This document shows, piece after piece, positions 5,603 to 7,288 of a stretch of 7,288 bases of DNA. The notes beneath the pieces were generated by a model, which was given only the letters and a program-made list of their open reading frames with translations, ran no database searches and was not told where the DNA came from. Both the position numbers and the translations under genes were made by a program. Numbering within the stretch: the stretch's first letter is position 1; each line of letters begins with the position of its first letter. Source of the stretch: an uncultured Desulfovibrio sp. (GTDB lineage Bacteria; Desulfobacterota; Desulfovibrionia; Desulfovibrionales; Desulfovibrionaceae); assembly GCA_947177085.1 (NCBI GenBank), contig CAMWTD010000112.1, positions 1 through 7,288 on the forward strand, read 5' to 3'.

Positions 5603-6516
5603 GGGCGCGGGCCATGAACCGCCGGGCGCTGCGCGGGCGCGACATCAAGGCCGATGTGGGCCTGCGCCGCAAGTACGCGGACAAGCTCGTGGCGCTGGTG
5701 ACGGAGATGCACCGTTCCACGGTCTATTGGCTCATGGCCGAGTACAAGCGCCAGCTTCCGCGCGTGGAAAAGCTCATGGCAACGGATGGGGCCATGGCCC
5801 TTGCTGACGACGCAAGCCCCGCCCGCGACATGCTGGCCCGCCTCAGGCAGCAAATGCGCCGCCACCGCGCCATCATCGACGAAAAGGCGCAGGGCTATGC
5901 GGAGTGGTTCGCCGCCCGCGCCAACAGCGGGGCCACGGCGCGCACCAAGGCGAGCCTCTCGGAAATGTTCGGCTTCACCGTGGGCATGAAGGGCATCACC
6001 CGCAACGTCAACAACGTGCTGCAATCGGTAATTGCCGAAAATGTGGCCCTCATCAAGTCCATCCCGGAGAAGTATTTTACTGAGCTCGAGGGCCTTGTCA
6101 TGCGCAGCGTGCGCACCGGGCGCGACATTGCCACCCTCACGGACGAGCTGGAGCACCGCTACGACGTTGCCCGCGACCGCGCCCTGCTCATCGCCCGTGA
6201 CCAGAACAACAAGGCATCGGCCTCCATATCTCGCGCGCGGATGCAGGACGCGGGCGTGGAAATGGCAATCTGGCGGCACTCGAGCCGGGCCAAGCATCCG
6301 CGCCCCTCACACCTCGAGGCGGACGGCAAGATCTTCCCGCTTTCCGAAGGGCTGCTCATTGACGGCGAGTACATCTTCCCCGGCGAGGAAATCAACTGCG
6401 GCTGCACGGCCGCGCCCTATGTGGAGCGCATGACGGCCCGGAGCGCCGAGGCCATGAACGCGGCCAAGCAAGCGCCGGATTCGCCCCTGCGTCGGGCCGA
6501 GAGGAGCGGGGAATGA
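5599..6516 (+). CDS. MuF / SPP1 gp7-like head morphogenesis protein
   Basis: A 305-residue minor head protein, likely bound to the portal and packaged in the procapsid, where relatives influence assembly and DNA ejection. The start at ATG 5599 gives the ATGA overlap with the portal stop; ATG 5614 is an alternative. The N-terminal half (10-160) is helical and basic. The C-terminal half shows the SPP1-gp7/MuF signature in order: LIARDQNNKA (197-206), AGVEMAIWRHSSR (218-230), PRPSHLEADGKIF (235-247) and FPGEEINCGCTA (260-271), including the conserved His238 and the two Cys residues of the NCGC block. It stops soon after this domain and carries no fused toxin. A nuclease gene follows with a 4-base overlap, which suggests a split version of the MuF-toxin arrangement. 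Confidence 0.9.
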   Translation: MRARAMNRRALRGRDIKADVGLRRKYADKLVALVTEMHRSTVYWLMAEYKRQLPRVEKLMATDGAMALADDASPARDMLARLRQQMRRHRAIIDEKAQGYAEWFAARANSGATARTKASLSEMFGFTVGMKGITRNVNNVLQSVIAENVALIKSIPEKYFTELEGLVMRSVRTGRDIATLTDELEHRYDVARDRALLIARDQNNKASASISRARMQDAGVEMAIWRHSSRAKHPRPSHLEADGKIFPLSEGLLIDGEYIFPGEEINCGCTAAPYVERMTARSAEAMNAAKQAPDSPLRRAERSGE

Positions 6517-7288
6517 GCGCGGGCTTTCTCGACCGCCTCTTTGCGCTGGACGCGGATGAGCCGGAATGGATCACCGTCAACGGCGCGCACATCCCCCTGA
6601 ACAAAGAGGGCGAGCCCAAGGGCAAGGTGGGCGAGAAAATCAGGGAGTCCGCTTCAGCGGATACGCCCTTCGGCAAAGCCTTCCCGGAATATTCCGGCAA
6701 GCCCGCAGAGGCCATTGAGCACCTGCTGAAGGTAAAGACAGGTCATGTGCCGGGCGCGTTCCAGAAGGAGGGGTTGGGTGACATCGACCTGCCTTATGGC
6801 AAGGGCGGGGAAAGGGGCTTCGGGCTCGCGCACATCATCGAGCAGAGAAATGCCCAAGGTCTCGACGGGGAAGCCTTCGTTCGGGGGCTGCCAAAGCTCA
6901 TTGCAGAAGGGAAGGTGGAAAGGAGGCCGGACTATCCGGGACGCGCCTACATCGTTCACCCGTCTGGCGAGGCTGCCGTGCGTCTGGACTGGGATAGGAA
7001 AGAAAGAAACTGGATAGTGAGCGCGTACCCTTTGTCGAAAAAAATAGCCTCCGGGGCCAGGGATGGTTTGCGAACCTGTGTCCCTGCTTACGACGACAAG
7101 CAGTCGTTTCCCTTGCCGTACCCCAAAGGCCTCAATTCTTCCACCAGCTCAGGGCGGGGATCGCGCTCAACCCGGACTTACGCCCCTGAAAAGACTCCTT
7201 CAGGGGACTCGGGGGAATTGGTGAAAAAAGTATATCCGGCCAGCTCACGAAACACAACGGAAAAAGCAAAGCCCATGAACGACAAACT
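6513..7288 (+). CDS. PBECR-type nuclease, putative MuF-linked phage toxin/effector (3' partial)
   Basis: The frame is open from ATG 6513 to the end of the window: 258 codons, no stop, so the 3' end is missing. GAGGAG (6501-6506) is a strong ribosome-binding site, and the start overlaps the MuF-like stop by 4 bases. Residues 19-35 (WITVNGAHIPLNKEGEP) form a short motif found at the front of various phage head-region proteins. Residues 51-176 match the PBECR fold (phage Barnase-EndoU-ColicinE5/D-RelE-like nuclease): GDIDLPYG (89-96), FGLAHIIEQR (103-112, candidate catalytic His107), GKVERRPDYPGRAYIV (133-148), VRLDWD (156-161) and NWIVSAYPL (166-174). Such domains are predicted RNases. Residues 177-258 are Ser/Thr/Lys-rich and probably disordered. 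This section uses ATA, AGG, AGA and CGA codons more than its neighbours and has lower GC, suggesting separate acquisition. Substrate and toxicity are inferred. Confidence 0.82.
   Translation, partial: MSAGFLDRLFALDADEPEWITVNGAHIPLNKEGEPKGKVGEKIRESASADTPFGKAFPEYSGKPAEAIEHLLKVKTGHVPGAFQKEGLGDIDLPYGKGGERGFGLAHIIEQRNAQGLDGEAFVRGLPKLIAEGKVERRPDYPGRAYIVHPSGEAAVRLDWDRKERNWIVSAYPLSKKIASGARDGLRTCVPAYDDKQSFPLPYPKGLNSSTSSGRGSRSTRTYAPEKTPSGDSGELVKKVYPASSRNTTEKAKPMNDK
7183..7206. repeat. Perfect 8-base inverted repeat inside the nuclease gene
   Basis: CCCCTGAA (7183-7190) and TTCAGGGG (7199-7206) are exact reverse complements around an 8-base loop. The repeat lies within the Ser/Thr-rich tail of the nuclease frame. 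No T tract follows, so it is not a standard terminator. It may form an mRNA hairpin or mark a recombination joint between variable tails. Confidence 0.55.

Larger units (their letters stand above)
1..7288 (+). mobile_element. Internal segment of a tailed-phage genome or prophage
   Basis: Every supported gene lies on the plus strand and belongs to a phage module: RusA resolvase, lysis cassette, small and large terminase, portal, MuF-like head protein and a nuclease. Most genes overlap by 1-8 bases, as expected for phage transcription units. Both ends are cut inside genes, so neither end of the element is present. A terminase-portal-MuF order is typical of head-tail phages. Whether it is an intact prophage or a remnant cannot be judged, but none of the ten supported genes shows a frameshift or premature stop. 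Confidence 0.93.

Noticed and set aside
6745..7017. A 90-codon plus-strand frame overlapping the nuclease gene
   Set aside because: It lies in another frame of the nuclease gene, which has conserved motifs, a good ribosome-binding site and operon coupling; the alternative has none.
7038..7044. A7 run as a programmed frameshift site in the nuclease gene
   Set aside because: The run is read AAA AAA ATA in frame, which does not match the usual X-XXY-YYZ register, and the zero frame stays open to the end of the window.
1..7288. tRNA genes, CRISPR arrays, insertion sequences or attachment sites
   Set aside because: No regularly spaced direct repeats, transposase motifs, integrase or cloverleaf-like segment was seen on either strand by eye.

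Overview
The window is a 7.3 kb piece of a tailed-phage (prophage) genome, all on the plus strand, in GC-rich DNA. The protein sequences look like prophages of Desulfovibrionaceae or related Gram-negative bacteria. That host guess rests on general resemblance and GC content, not on a search. No host gene, tRNA, integrase, attachment site or CRISPR array is visible, so the window lies inside the element.

Layout. (1) 1-903: the end of an early/middle module, with a RusA-type Holliday-junction resolvase (5' end outside the window), a small protein carrying a MazG-like metal-binding motif, and a small helix-turn-helix protein. All three overlap head to tail. (2) 904-988: a short regulatory gap with a -10-like hexamer centred in a perfect inverted repeat, a run of eight C, and a hairpin that covers the ribosome-binding site of the next gene. 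(3) 989-2224: a lysis cassette of a pesticin/T4-lysozyme-type muramidase, a small one-segment membrane protein (putative holin) and a membrane-anchored coiled-coil protein (putative inner-membrane spanin or holin accessory). (4) 2225-2473: 249 bases without a convincing gene, rich in inverted repeats and directly upstream of the terminase genes. This is the natural place for a cos or terminase-binding site. (5) 2474-6516: DNA packaging and head assembly, with small terminase, large terminase, DUF1073-type portal and a MuF/SPP1-gp7-like head morphogenesis protein, all overlapping by 4-8 bases. (6) 6513-7288: an open frame running off the end of the window, overlapping the MuF-like gene by 4 bases. 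By conserved motifs it encodes a PBECR-type (Barnase/EndoU/ColicinE5-D/RelE-like) nuclease with a short N-terminal phage motif and a long Ser/Thr-rich tail.

How it works together. The packaging genes make the terminase that cuts and pumps DNA through the portal, and the MuF-like protein joins the portal/procapsid. The lysis genes release virions. The nuclease gene sits where MuF-linked toxins and capsid-associated effectors are found in other temperate phages, so it may be a virion-packaged RNase-like effector. This is the most interesting feature of the window. The other leads are the regulatory gap in front of the lysis genes, the candidate cos region and the MazG-like small protein.
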